Positions 10,352-21,800 of a stretch of 64,000 nucleotides of DNA are shown here, in pieces. Location of the stretch: NCBI GenBank assembly GCA_030762935.1, contig CM060883.1, positions 97,352,001-97,416,000 of the forward strand, read 5' to 3'. Positions within the stretch are counted from its first letter, which is position 1; each line of letters begins with the position of its first letter. The position numbers and the translations under genes are program-made. The notes under the pieces were generated by a model. That model was not told the DNA's origin. It saw nothing but the letters and a program-made list of their open reading frames with translations, and made no database searches. Origin of the DNA: Hymenopus coronatus. Taxonomy: Eukaryota; Arthropoda; Insecta; Mantodea; Hymenopodidae.

Positions 10352-10555
10352 CTTTATTGTCAATAGACTGCAATACAGTTTCTGACATTGTCACAAATTC
10401 ATATTTACAATTATGTATTTACAATTTTTACATTCGTCCAGAGTAGTCTACACTTAAAATATGTTAATTAGCAAATATTACAAAGATGGACAACCTGCAT
10501 AGTTACAAATTTTACTAAAACTACATATCAGTTGTATATACACAGAGGGACATTA

Positions 10556-13500
10556 TTATAGTTCATTGATACTATACAATGTCTTTGTTATCTTCAGAGC
10601 ACTCTCAAATTGTTTCCCTTTAGAACATTTTAAATATGCAGGTAGTTTTGCATGAAGCAATAAACCCATGACATTTGGATCCTTTTTTGAGATATTTTTG
10701 TTAAACCCCTGCCGAAAATAATCATCATTGTGTCGGGTGTAATGACTATGGATATTACTATTTTTTAGGTTTTGTTTCTGAACTGCATAGGTTACAACTT
10801 TAAAGACATACAAAGAATACAACGTTAATATCTGCTTATCTTTAAATATTCCCCTACATGATTCACGAGAGCTCATATTGAAAATCAATCTGACTGCCCG
10901 TTTTTGTAATCTAAATAACCTTTCCATATGGGTAGCAGCAGCACAACCCCAAATTTCTATCGCATACAATAAATATGGGTATATAACTCCATAATAAATC
11001 ATTTTGAGCCCCTTCTCATCTAGGATATTTTTAAAATGACGTAGTAGATACACAGATTTACTAATTTTGTCACAAATATGATTTATATGTCCAGCCCATG
11101 TTAATTTTCTATCAAGAATTATTCCTAGAAATTTATGTTCGCTTACATCATGAATATTGCTATCATTTACCGGTAAAGAGAAATTCGTGGTGTTTCTGTT
11201 ACTCTGTGAGAAATGAATTAAGGTTGTTTTTGTCATGTTGCATGCAAGTTGATTTTGTTTAAAGTAGTTAATAACTGAGTCAATGGATTGCAGTAAGCTC
11301 TCCTTTAATATATCTACATTTGCCCCTTGACATACAGCAGTAGTATCATCTGCATAAGCTATTATATTTGTATTTTTTGAGATTGGTATGTCATTTACAT
11401 ATAAAATAAATAATAGTGGTCCCAACACTGATCCTTGTGGTACGCCATACATAACACGTTTAAATTTTGATTGCACTTTTCTTACTGATTTGCCCTGTTT
11501 ATCGTACAATAGTGTTGATTGTCTTCTGTCAACCAAATATGATCAGATCAAATCTCTCGCCAAGCCTCTTACTCCATATGCCTCCAGTTTTTGTAATAGT
11601 ATCGCATGATCAACGCAATCGAAGGCTTTTGAAAGATCAAAGAATAAGGACCCTACTTTATCATTTTTTTCAAGGTTTTCAATGACTAAATGTATAAATT
11701 CACTAATTGCAGTAGCTGTTGATCGACCTTTCCTAAATCCATGCTGAAAATTTACAATAATATTATTTTTGTCTAAGAAATCTAATAACCGGCCTAATAA
11801 AAGCCTTTCAAAGAGCTTGGCTATTTCTGATGTTAGGCTAATTGGTCTGTAGTTATTTATGTCATTCTCATTTCCTTTTTTATGCAGTGGGCGTACTAGG
11901 CTCTGTTTCAGACACTCTGGAAATTTACCACATAAAATAGAGAAGTTTATTAGATGTTCGAGGGGACTGGCCAGAATATATTTACAATGTTTTAAGAGAA
12001 TCACACTGATTTCATCCCATCCACTTGTGGCTTTTTTTGGTAGTTTAGTTATTGTATTTAGAATCTCTGTTGTAGATACTGGATAAATAAAAAATGATGA
12101 CTTTACAGTGTTTTTAAAGGACTGCTGTGTATTCCTGCCAGCAGAATTCTCTCCTACACTAAGGAAATAATTGTTTATTAAATTACATACAAGGTTTGGT
12201 TTTTTTACAATTTCATCACCAATACTGAGTTCTAAATTTTTGTGTGCTTTTGTTTCCGATCTAGCGACATTTACAAAGCCCCATGCAGTTTTACTAATAT
12301 TCCCTGATTTACTTAACTTTTCTTTATAGTCATTAACTTTTAAATCTTCCAAGCTTTTGAGATATTTCTTTTTTATGATATTGTACTTTGATTTATAAGT
12401 AACACTACCACTAGATTTATGCAATTCATACAAATGTTTCATTTCATTTTTTAGTTTTATTATTTCTGTGGTAAGTTTAACATGGCCATAACTATTCTTA
12501 TATACCTTTTTGGTTTTCATAGGACAGCATGCATTAAAGTGAGTGCTAAATACATTATAAAACTGGTTCCATTTTTCATCTACAGTTTTGGCATTATATA
12601 CTATGTCCCAATTTTCGTCTGTTAAGGATTCTATCAAATGACCAATACATTTTTCATTCAGATCACGAAAAGTTTTGATTTCATAATTGCTTTCTTTACT
12701 GTAATTTAAGCCCTTAAATTTCACATACTGAGCATAATGGTCAGAAATGTGAGTGTTTATATTGTATGCTTTTACTACCTCAAAATTCAGGTTTGTGGCA
12801 ATATGATCAATAACAGATGATGATGAATGTGTTACCCTTGTAGGCTCGTGTATCAAATCCCTTATTCCATAAGTGTTAAATAACTCGTAAAGTTTCTTAT
12901 AGTCCCCTTTTGTATGGTCTAGATTTATGTTAAAATCACCCATCAAGATTACCTGATTATATTTAGTGCAAACTTGAGCTAAAAATTCATCAAGATAATC
13001 AACAAAGTGCTCCGAAGGAGTACTTGGTGATCTGTATATCCCCAGTAATAAAATAGATTTCTGTTTTATATTAATTTTTGCAGCTGCCACTTCAAAATGC
13101 ATTTCCAACTGATATGTATTTACAACAAATTCTGATATATCTATTTCATTTGTGGCCAAGATTAAAACCCCTCCACCCTTATAAGTAGTTCTAGCAAAGC
13201 TACTAACAATTTTGTAACCATTTATTTTACATAAATTGATCTGCTCTTTGTTTAACCCATGCTCTGTTACAACAGCTAGTTCTGGCTTTACTTCATTTAG
13301 CAGCTGTTCAAAAGCAGCTGTTTTATTACTTAAATATTGTATGTTCAAATGAAATACTTGGAGAGTGTTTGCATCATACTGGTTTACAACCTTATGTATT
13401 GTACGTTCACCATCATTGTTGCTATTAAAAAGATTAATATAATTTTTATTCAGTATATTTGTAACTTGTTTAAAATTTATTTCCCCAACTAATTTATGAG

Positions 13501-13608
13501 TATCTAATGACCCTATTTCCACATGATTTATTTGTTTCTCATGATCAGTGGAGTAATTACAATGTTTATTACCTGTAACAAGTGAAACAGCATCCACCTC
13601 CTTACTTA
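10556..13608 (-). pseudogene. LINE-B ORF2, APE endonuclease plus reverse transcriptase
   Basis: About 1000 codons, open except for a TGA at 11543-11541 between RDLI and SYLVDRRQ, where related elements have Trp; this is a single-base nonsense change. Endonuclease blocks: [38 protein letters not shown] and ISDHYA. Reverse transcriptase blocks: [54 protein letters not shown] and the catalytic AYADD, then FLGIILDRKLTW in the thumb. A C-terminal RLQKRAVRLI and HYTRHNDD region follows. It starts about 11 bp after the ORF1 stop in another frame. Confidence 0.85.
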
Positions 13609-14116
13609 CTAGTTTTCCTTTATCACGGAATATATTGCATTATTCAATAAGTTACTAAAGTTAAATGTTCCCTTCCTGTTTAAATGCACTCCGTCCTTAG
13701 CAAAATCACTATTATATATCCAGTAATTTCCGTCAACCATTAGGCAGTTTTTCACAGCACACATCCAGTCTAGTTCTTGGTTAATTTTCATGATCCTCTT
13801 TGTGTTCACGTCACGTCTTCTAAGTACACCGCTGATTATAATTTTCGCGTCAGGCACTTGAGTTCTGATGCTACTTACAAGATCTAAAGTTTCCCCCATT
13901 ATATATTCTGCTCTTATCCCCGGTCTTATATCATTCGTTCCTGCATGTATCAGGACTGTTTCGGGACTTTCGTCCTTCAAATTCATTTTTTCCACTTTTT
14001 CTCGTAGCTCAGCCAGTTTTATGCCTGGGTAGCATCGCACTTGATAGCCTTTTTCCCTACATGCCTCACCTGAAAATTTGAGAATCGAATCCCCTATGAC
14101 TGTTATCTTAAGTTAC
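13609..14116 (-). pseudogene. LINE-B ORF1 fragment, SGNH hydrolase-like
   Basis: The frame covers VIGDSILKF (block I), TVLIHAGTNDIRPG (with the GTND block) and AKDGVHLNRKGT (Asp/His block), ending in TAG at 13611-13609. All blocks of the SGNH set are present, better preserved than in LINE-A. The N-terminus is missing because the element is 5'-truncated. The function in retrotransposition is inferred from CR1/L2 relatives. Confidence 0.75.
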
Positions 14117-15168
14117 TTTATTACTGATAGATGAAACTTAGTATTCTAAATAAATACGTAAATTTACCTTTGACAGAATGTGCTGTATAGTAGCAAGAAT
14201 AAATTGGTAACTAACAAGGGCAACTGATTCACCTGGTGTATGGTAGCAAAACTCATAATGTACATTCTAACCTGTGATAATTGTCTTCTTTATGCTGCCA
14301 TATTTTTATGGATTTGCAGGCTGATAAAAAATCTGCCATTTGGTAAGTTTTTATTGCTACTGTTATCAACTAACCTGTTGCTACTTTGTTTAAAATTCTA
14401 TTTAATTTTACATCATCTTAACAACTTGGTATTATTGCAATTGTTGGGGAGGGAATACTTGATTAACAGCTTCACAATTTAGTTGGAAGAAGTTTCAAGG
14501 TAGGAAGCATAGTTACACCTTAAATTTGACTTGGTGCAATTATCTCTATACCAAATGCAACACCAAAATTGGAGAAGATTAGTATCAACCCAAACAAATG
14601 CAACTTATTTTTATTTGTATTATTCATATTTCTAAAACTACAATTTGTATAGATAATATCTTAAGTAATCCTTCCACTCACAGCCTAAAATTATTGTTTT
14701 CTTAAGAAAATAGTTAACATCAGACATCAGAATGTTATAAATACAAAAGCATTGAAAATGAAGATATCAATGCTCATATACCATCAGTTATTTACTTAAA
14801 ATGTGGTTTGGTTGTTGATAATCTCTCAGAATAAATTTCTGTTGTGTCTTGCCTTAGTAAAGACCACTTCTCCACAACCAAATGTGTCTGATATTCTAAT
14901 ATCCCTGCGTAAGCTATAACTTTAGATCTCACCTTTGATTAAAGAAAACTTGTGTGTACTTTCTCTTTTTTCTTACACTTGAAAAGTAATCTACAATACA
15001 AGGATGCATGCTTACAAATATCTTTTTCAAGAGTACAAAAACACAGTTTGAGCAACTGCTCCAGGCTTTATGTCATTTCTGCAGAGATATTTGATATTAT
15101 TGTGGCATTAAGATCTCGGTTTGATGCTAGTGACAAAGTGTTAAAACATGCAAGGAAATGTTTTACAG
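14117..15168. other. Intronic or upstream sequence, nothing recognised
   Basis: No element, exon or RNA gene is evident. An open frame at 14240-14482 is leucine-rich and AT-driven, with no family resemblance. The last bases form the polypyrimidine tract and acceptor of the first host exon. Confidence 0.4.
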
Positions 15169-15306
15169 GAAGCTAGTGTGAAAGAAGAAAAAGAAAAGAC
15201 AAAGATTAAGATAGGTGCTGCAGGAAGCCAAGAGATCAAAGCTCTGAAAGAGGAACTAGCTACAAGCAAAGGCCAAGTGGAAGACCTTTCAACTAAGCTG
15301 GAAAAG
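15169..15306 (+). CDS. Host gene exon 1 of those visible
   Basis: The acceptor is TTTTACAG and the donor AAG/GTACAC. 46 codons, phase 0 at both ends, encode a Lys/Glu-rich segment (EKEKTKIKI) and then [20 protein letters not shown], a good coiled-coil heptad run. The 11.3-kb intron after it contains the giant CT/GT array. Confidence 0.7.
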
Positions 15307-18300
15307 GTACACATGTATACAAAATTAAAAATACATATTATATATTCTTCAATAGGTAGTTAAACTTAAAAATACTGTGTTTTACATTCATATTAACCAT
15401 AATATGGGTGCTTAAAGTAGGTACTTATGGTTTGTAACAGCACATTTGGATAACATATATTAATATATATTGTTTTATGAACATGTAATTAGCTAAGAAC
15501 TTCTAACATTAATGTTACATCGTAATTTCTTGAAAAGTTCTAAATCTAATAGGCTTGCAATTAACCAAATGCCAATTAACTAATGCTCCAGATTAACCGA
15601 GAGCGTTATTGGACAATAATCATTCATAATTTTTGTATCCAAGAGAGACAAATGTTGAGTCCAAAAATCAATAAAAGGCTTTTTCAGAAAGTAGCCCTCT
15701 CATTTAATATTCTAATATTTTAATTATACTGTGTAAAATATTCAATGTATATTTTAATGAATGAAGTTGTAATTCAAAGTTAATTTAAATTTTAAGCACT
15801 TTCTCATCACTTATGATCTATAACACATTATCTCAATATTATCCGAGTTTTTCCAAATCCAAGATATTGGTTCCAATTCAATTCAGTCCATCTATAAATA
15901 ACATTTACATAATTTGGTTTAAAAACATAATATATACAAAAATAAATATACAATTATGAATTATTGCATACCTACTATAACTCATTCAGCCTATAAATAC
16001 ATTCATTAGCCCACATTTAAAATGTTTCCTTTTGCTATTTTCACAGAACAAGGTAGTTTATTGAACAATATCTTGACCATTATTAAGGGATCTTTGTCAG
16101 ATGTCTTTTTGTTTACATTTACTCTGTGAAAATTATTTTGGGTTCTTGTGTGTCACTTAGCATAATCCTTAATTAGATTACCTAGTCCATATTTACTAAC
16201 TAAAATGATAATTATTTTATAAGCATATAAAGATACTACTGTTAATATTTTGTTTTGTACAAAAATGCTTCTACACGATTCTCTCCTATTTATATTGTAT
16301 ATACATTTCTTTTGCAAAACTGATAGTCAAACAAGTGCTGTCCCATACCTCAGTGGTGTATTCTAGATGTGTGTGTGTCTGTGAGAGAGAGAATAAACCA
16401 GAATTGACTATGAAGTCATTCTTCTTCTAGCTTCCCAGTATTTGGCGACAATGTTAGGATACATCTTCAAAGTTTGGCATGATTCTAGATGTTCCATATT
16501 CATAATTTCCTCTCTGTTACATAGTGGGCAGTTTGGTAAGGTTGAAAGGCCAATCCTATAAAATGGTTATTCAGACAATCATTTCCAGTTATGAGACAGA
16601 AGTTGGCAACAGCTGATTTCCTTGGTAATTTTGGAATTAAATTAGCATTTTGTATAATTTATAGTCACTTAGTTATTATTTTCTTGTGTTATTTTATTCA
16701 TATAATTTGTGTCTGTTCTTCTTTTTACAATGCATTTGATTGATTCGTAAGAACATGTTATAGTAGTTTTTTTGTTTCATTTGGGTTCCTTTCTTTGCCA
16801 AAAAATCTGCTCTTTCATTACCAACCACTTCTTAATGAGATGGAATTCATTGTAATACAGCTTTTCCCCCCCAGTTTATTAATTTGATGAATCATCTTTA
16901 GGTTTCTTTAATTTGTTTCCATTTTAGAGAGTCTTACTATTATCCTGATATATGGTGGACTTTGAGACAGTGATGTGTTTTAACAATTTGAAATTTAGTT
17001 GAGTCGATTTTGTAACACTACATCACTTACTTTTTTATTTCGGAAAACATGTTTCAGAAGCCATGTGCTTCCATTGTCAATTCCTTTGGTCGACTGCCGG
17101 CATCGCTTGCTGTGGTGGTTGTCTCTGTCCCTGGTGGTGGTTTTATGAACCTCTGAATGAGTAGATCGCCTGGCGGGATTTCAAAATTGAAAACACGGTT
17201 CTTGTTTTTCCAAATATATGTGTTTTCCCAAACTTTTAATTCTGTCTTCCTTGTGATGTTTTTGAGGAGTTTCGGGCTTCTATTTATAGTGTGTTTCTCT
17301 TTCCAAAAATGCCAAACTACTGCAGATTTGTCTTCTTGTTTGAGTTTAATATTTCTGTGGTGTTCTTTTGCCCTTGTTTTTATATTTCTTTTTGTTTGGC
17401 CGATGTAGATTTTTTCAGTCGTTACAGCTGAACTAATATATTCCTGGTTTGTTTTCTTGTGGGATATCATCTTTTAATTTAGAATTTAAAATGTTTTTTA
17501 TAGAGTAATTGACAATGGAAGCACATGGCTTCTGAAACATGTTTTCCGAAATAAAAAAAGTAAGTGATGTAGTGTTACAAAATCGACTCAACTAAATTTC
17601 AAAGTCTTACTATTGCTTGTATAACAGCCTGTGAGTCTGAAAACTATATTTGTACGTTGATGAAACCAGAGAAATAAATTTTGCAGTGTTATATAAACAG
17701 CTTCTATTTCTCCATCACAAGTTGTGATATTTTTTCCAACATTTCTATAAAAGGAAAAGAACTGGCATATACCACCTGCTCCAGGTGCTATCAGAGAGGG
17801 AACCATCTGTGTATATTTGTGTCCATAATTTAGATTTATGGTTTCTAGAATAACGGTTTTAGCTATAACAGGACTAACATTTTTTTTTGTCGAGTTCATA
17901 TTTTAGATTTTGCTAATTTTCAAGAGTAATATTCTCAATACAAGTGATTAGATTTTCTCTTTGAGTTGGTATTTCCAATTTGTTTTCTAATTTATTGACT
18001 TCTCATATGAATCCAGATTGTGTTTTTAAATTAAATACAACATTTGAATTATTATTCCATTTATTGAAATTTGGAGATCTATTATTTTTCATACTGTAAA
18101 ATATTTAACTTTCAATTAACTTGAATAATTGTAAAAAGCAGTCAAGTAATAAAAGCAGTCATGCTCCAATACTGCAATAATAGGTTGAGTAACAAAGGTG
18201 TTGCAAATGTATCAATTAATGTAAGCTAATCCAGCAATTAGATAAAATAAAATTTCTAGGAGTTATCATTTGATGAAAATCTAACTTTCAGACCTATAGT

Positions 18301-18501
18301 GATTACATTTGCAAAAAGATATGTACAAACTTTTATCTATTAAGGAATTTAACAAAACGACTAAATGCAGAACAACTGAACTCCACATACTACTGAAAAG
18401 ATTAGCAGACTATAAATGGATCAATTCCTGGGAAACATTAAATACAGCTTACAATATTTTTATTAAACTGGAAATAAAATACTGTGTAGAAGTACTAATA
18501 A

Positions 18502-18533
<32 letters not shown>

Positions 18534-18792
18534 GATAATAAAAGAAAACTAGAAAACTCAAACATAATCAAGCACTTAGATTCATAACTGGGGCAATTAA
18601 AACAACCCCAATAGAAGCACTACAGAATGCTACTTCTAACAAACCATCGAATTTACAACTTGAAGCTCAAGCTAGTTTACAATATGAAAAAAAAATATAT
18701 ATATAAGATCTCCAATCTACTGTAGTATCAAATGCATAGAAAAATAACCTCAGTGATTTTACCACTGTATACTCAAATTACATTAAAATCAA

Positions 18793-18874
<82 letters not shown>

Positions 18875-21800
18875 CTCTGTGTCTCTGTGTCTCTGTCTCT
18901 CTGTCTCTGTGTCTCTGTCTCTGTGTCTCTGTCTCTGTGTCTCTGTCTCTGACTCTGTGTCTCTGTCTGTGTCTCTGTGTCTCTGACACTGTGTCTCTGA
19001 CACTGTGTCTCTGACACTGTGTCTCTGACACTGTGTCTCTGTCTCTGTCTGTGTCTCTGTCCCTGTATCTCTGACTCTGTGTCTCTGTCTGTGTCTCTGT
19101 CTCTGCGTCTCTGTCCCTGTATATATGTCTCAGTGTCTCTGTCTGTGTCTCTGTTTCTGTGTCTCTGTCTCTGACTCTGTGTCTCTGTCTCTGAGTATCT
19201 GTCTCTCTGTCCCTGTATCTCTGTCTCTCTGTCTGTGTCTCTGTCCCTGTATCCCTGTGTTTCTGTCTTTGTATCTCTGTCTCTGTCGCTGTGTCTCTGT
19301 CCCTGTAACTCTGTGTCTCTATCTCTGTCTGTGTATCTGTCACTGACTCTGTGCCTCTGTCTCTGTGTCTCTGTCTCTGTCTGTGTCTCTGTCCCTGTAT
19401 CTCTGTGTATCTGTCCCTGTATCTCTGTGTCTCTGTCCCTGTATATCTGTGTCGCTGTCCCTGTATCTCTGTGTCTGTGTCTCCCTGTCTCTGTGTCTCT
19501 GTCTCGGTATCTCTGTCTCTATCCCTGTAACTCTGTGTCTCTGTCCTTGAATCTCTGTCTCCGTTTCTCTGACCCTGTATCTCTGTCCCTGTATCTCTGT
19601 GTCTCTGTCCCTGTATCTCTGTGTTTCTGTACGTGTATCTCTGTGTCTATGTCCCTGTATCTCTGTCTCTCTGTCCCTGTATCTCTGTCTCTTCCTCTGT
19701 CTCTGTGTCTCTGTCTCTGTGTCTCTGTCTCTGTGTCTCTGTCTGTATGTCCCTGTATCTCTATATGTATGTCCCTGTATCTCTGTCTCTCTGCCTCTGT
19801 CTCAGTCTTTGTGTCTCTGTCTCTGTGTCTCTGTCCCTGTATCTCTATCTGTATGTCCCTGTATCTCTGCCTGTCTCAGTCTTTGTGTCTCTGTCTCTGT
19901 GTCTCTGTCCCTGTATCTCTGTGTCTCTTTCCCTGTATCTCTGTGTCTCTGTCTATGTATCTCTGTCTCTGTGTCTATGTCTCTGTCTTTGTGACTCTGT
20001 CTCTGTGTCTCCGTCCCTGTATATCTGAGTCTCTGTCTCTGTGTTTCAGTCTCTGTGTCTCTGTCTTTGTGTCTGTCGCTGTGTCTCTGTCGCTGCGTCT
20101 TTGTCTCTGTGTCTCTGTAGCTGTGTCTCTGTCTCTGCGTCTTTGTCTCTGTGTCTCTGTAGCTGTGTCTCTGTCGCTGTGTCTCTGTCTCTGTCGCTGT
20201 GTCTCTGTCTCTGTGTATCTGTTCCTGTCTCTGTCGCTATGTCTCTGTCTCTGTGTATCTGTATCTGTCTCTGTGTGTCTGTCTCTGTGTATCTGTATCT
20301 GTCTCTGTGTCTCTGTCTCTGTGTATCTGTATCTGTCTCTCTGTATCTGTATCTGTCTCTGTGTATGTGTATCTGCCTCTGTGTATCTGTATCTGTCTCT
20401 GTGTATCTGTAAATGTCTCTGTATCTCTGTCTCTGTGTATCTGTATCTGTCTCTGTGTCTCTGTCTCTGTGTATCTGTCTCTCTGTATCTGCCTCTGTGT
20501 ATGTGTATCTGTCTCTGTGTATGTGTATCTGCCTCTGTGTATCTGTCTCTGTGTATGTGTATCTGCCTCTGTGTATCTGTATCTGTCTCTGTGTATCGGT
20601 AACTGTCTCTGTATCTCTGTCTCTGTGTATCTGTATCTGTCTCTGTGTCTCTGTCTCTGTGTATCTGTCTCTGTGTATCTGTTCCTGTCTCTGTCGCTAT
20701 GTCTCTGTCTCTGTGTATCTGTATCTGTGTATCTGTAACTGTCTCTGTATCTCTGTCTCTGTGTATCTGTGTCTGTCTCTGTGTCTCTGTCTCTGTGTCT
20801 CTGTCTCTGTGTCTCTCTCTCTGTGTATCTGTTCATGTCTCTGTAGCTATGTCTCTGTCTCTGTGTATCTGTCTCTGTGTGTCTGTCTCTGTGTATCTGT
20901 ATCTGTCTCTGTGTCTCTTTCGCTGTGTATCTGTCTCTGTGTATCTGTAACTGTCTCTGTATCTCTGTCTCTGTGTATCTGTATCTGTCTCTGTGTCTCT
21001 GTCTCTGTGTCTCTGTGTATCTGTCTCTGTGTAACTGTATCTGTCTCTGTGTCTCTGTCTCTGTGTATCTGTCTCTCTGTATCTGTATCTGTATCTCTGT
21101 GTATGTTTATCTGACTCTGTGTATCTGTAACTGTCTCTGTATCTCTGTCTCTGTGTATCAGTACCTGTCTCTGTGTCTCTGTCTCTATCTTTGTCACTGT
21201 GTCTCTCTCTGTGTATCTGTCTCTGTCTCTGTCGCTGTGTCTCTGTCTCTGTCGCTGTGTCTCTATCTCTGTCGCTGTGTCTCTGTGTATCTGTCTCAGT
21301 CTTTGTGCATCTGTCTCTGTCTCTGTGTCTCTGTCTCTGTGTCTCTGTCTCTGTGTGTCTGTCTCTGTGTCTCTGTCTCTGTGTATCTGTCGCTATGTCT
21401 CTGTATATCTGTATCTGTCTCTGAGTATCAGTATCTGTCTCTGTGTATCTGTATCTGTCTCTGTGTCTCTGTCTCTGTGTATCTGTATCTGTCTGTGTCT
21501 CTGTATCTCTGACTCTGTCTCTGTGTATCTGTATCTGTCTCTCCGCATCTGTCTCTGTCTCTATGTATCTGACTCTGTCTCTGTGTATCTGTCTCTGTCT
21601 CTGTGTATCTGTATCTGTCTCTGTGTATCTGTATCTGTCTCTGTGTATCTGTATCGGTCTCTGTGATTCTGTATCTGTCTCTGTGTATCTGTCTCTGTCT
21701 CTGTGTATCTGTCTCTGTGTCTCTCTCTCTGTGTATCTGTCTCTGTCTCTGTATAACTCATTCTTTCTCTGTCGCTGCGTCTCTGTCTCTGTGTATCTGT

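Larger units (their letters stand above)
10259..14116 (-). mobile_element. LINE-B: SGNH-ORF1 / APE-RT non-LTR retrotransposon, nearly intact
   Basis: A minus-strand LINE related to LINE-A. It runs from the middle of ORF1 (first codons VIGDSI near 14095) through a long ORF2 to a 3' region and (TTA)n tail. The 5' end is cut at about 14116, right at SGNH block I. ORF2 carries a single internal stop. No target duplication was recognised. Confidence 0.8.
16395..18000 (-). pseudogene. LINE-C: RNase H-class LINE C-terminus, split by PLE-C
   Basis: Right of PLE-C, the minus strand encodes the RNase H start: [38 protein letters not shown] and [11 protein letters not shown], with the first Asp, Glu and third Asp of the catalytic set visible in different frames. 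Left of PLE-C it continues as [17 protein letters not shown] (fourth catalytic position), then [22 protein letters not shown] and HLESCQTL, the Cys/His-rich end of these LINEs. PLE-C with a 12-bp duplication interrupts it. Frameshifts are common. Confidence 0.65.

Noticed and set aside
10175..10446. Poly-Ile and poly-Leu open frames
   Set aside because: They are translations of the (ATA)n LINE-tail microsatellite.
14240..14482. 80-codon leucine-rich open frame
   Set aside because: No recognisable motif, splice context or conservation evidence.
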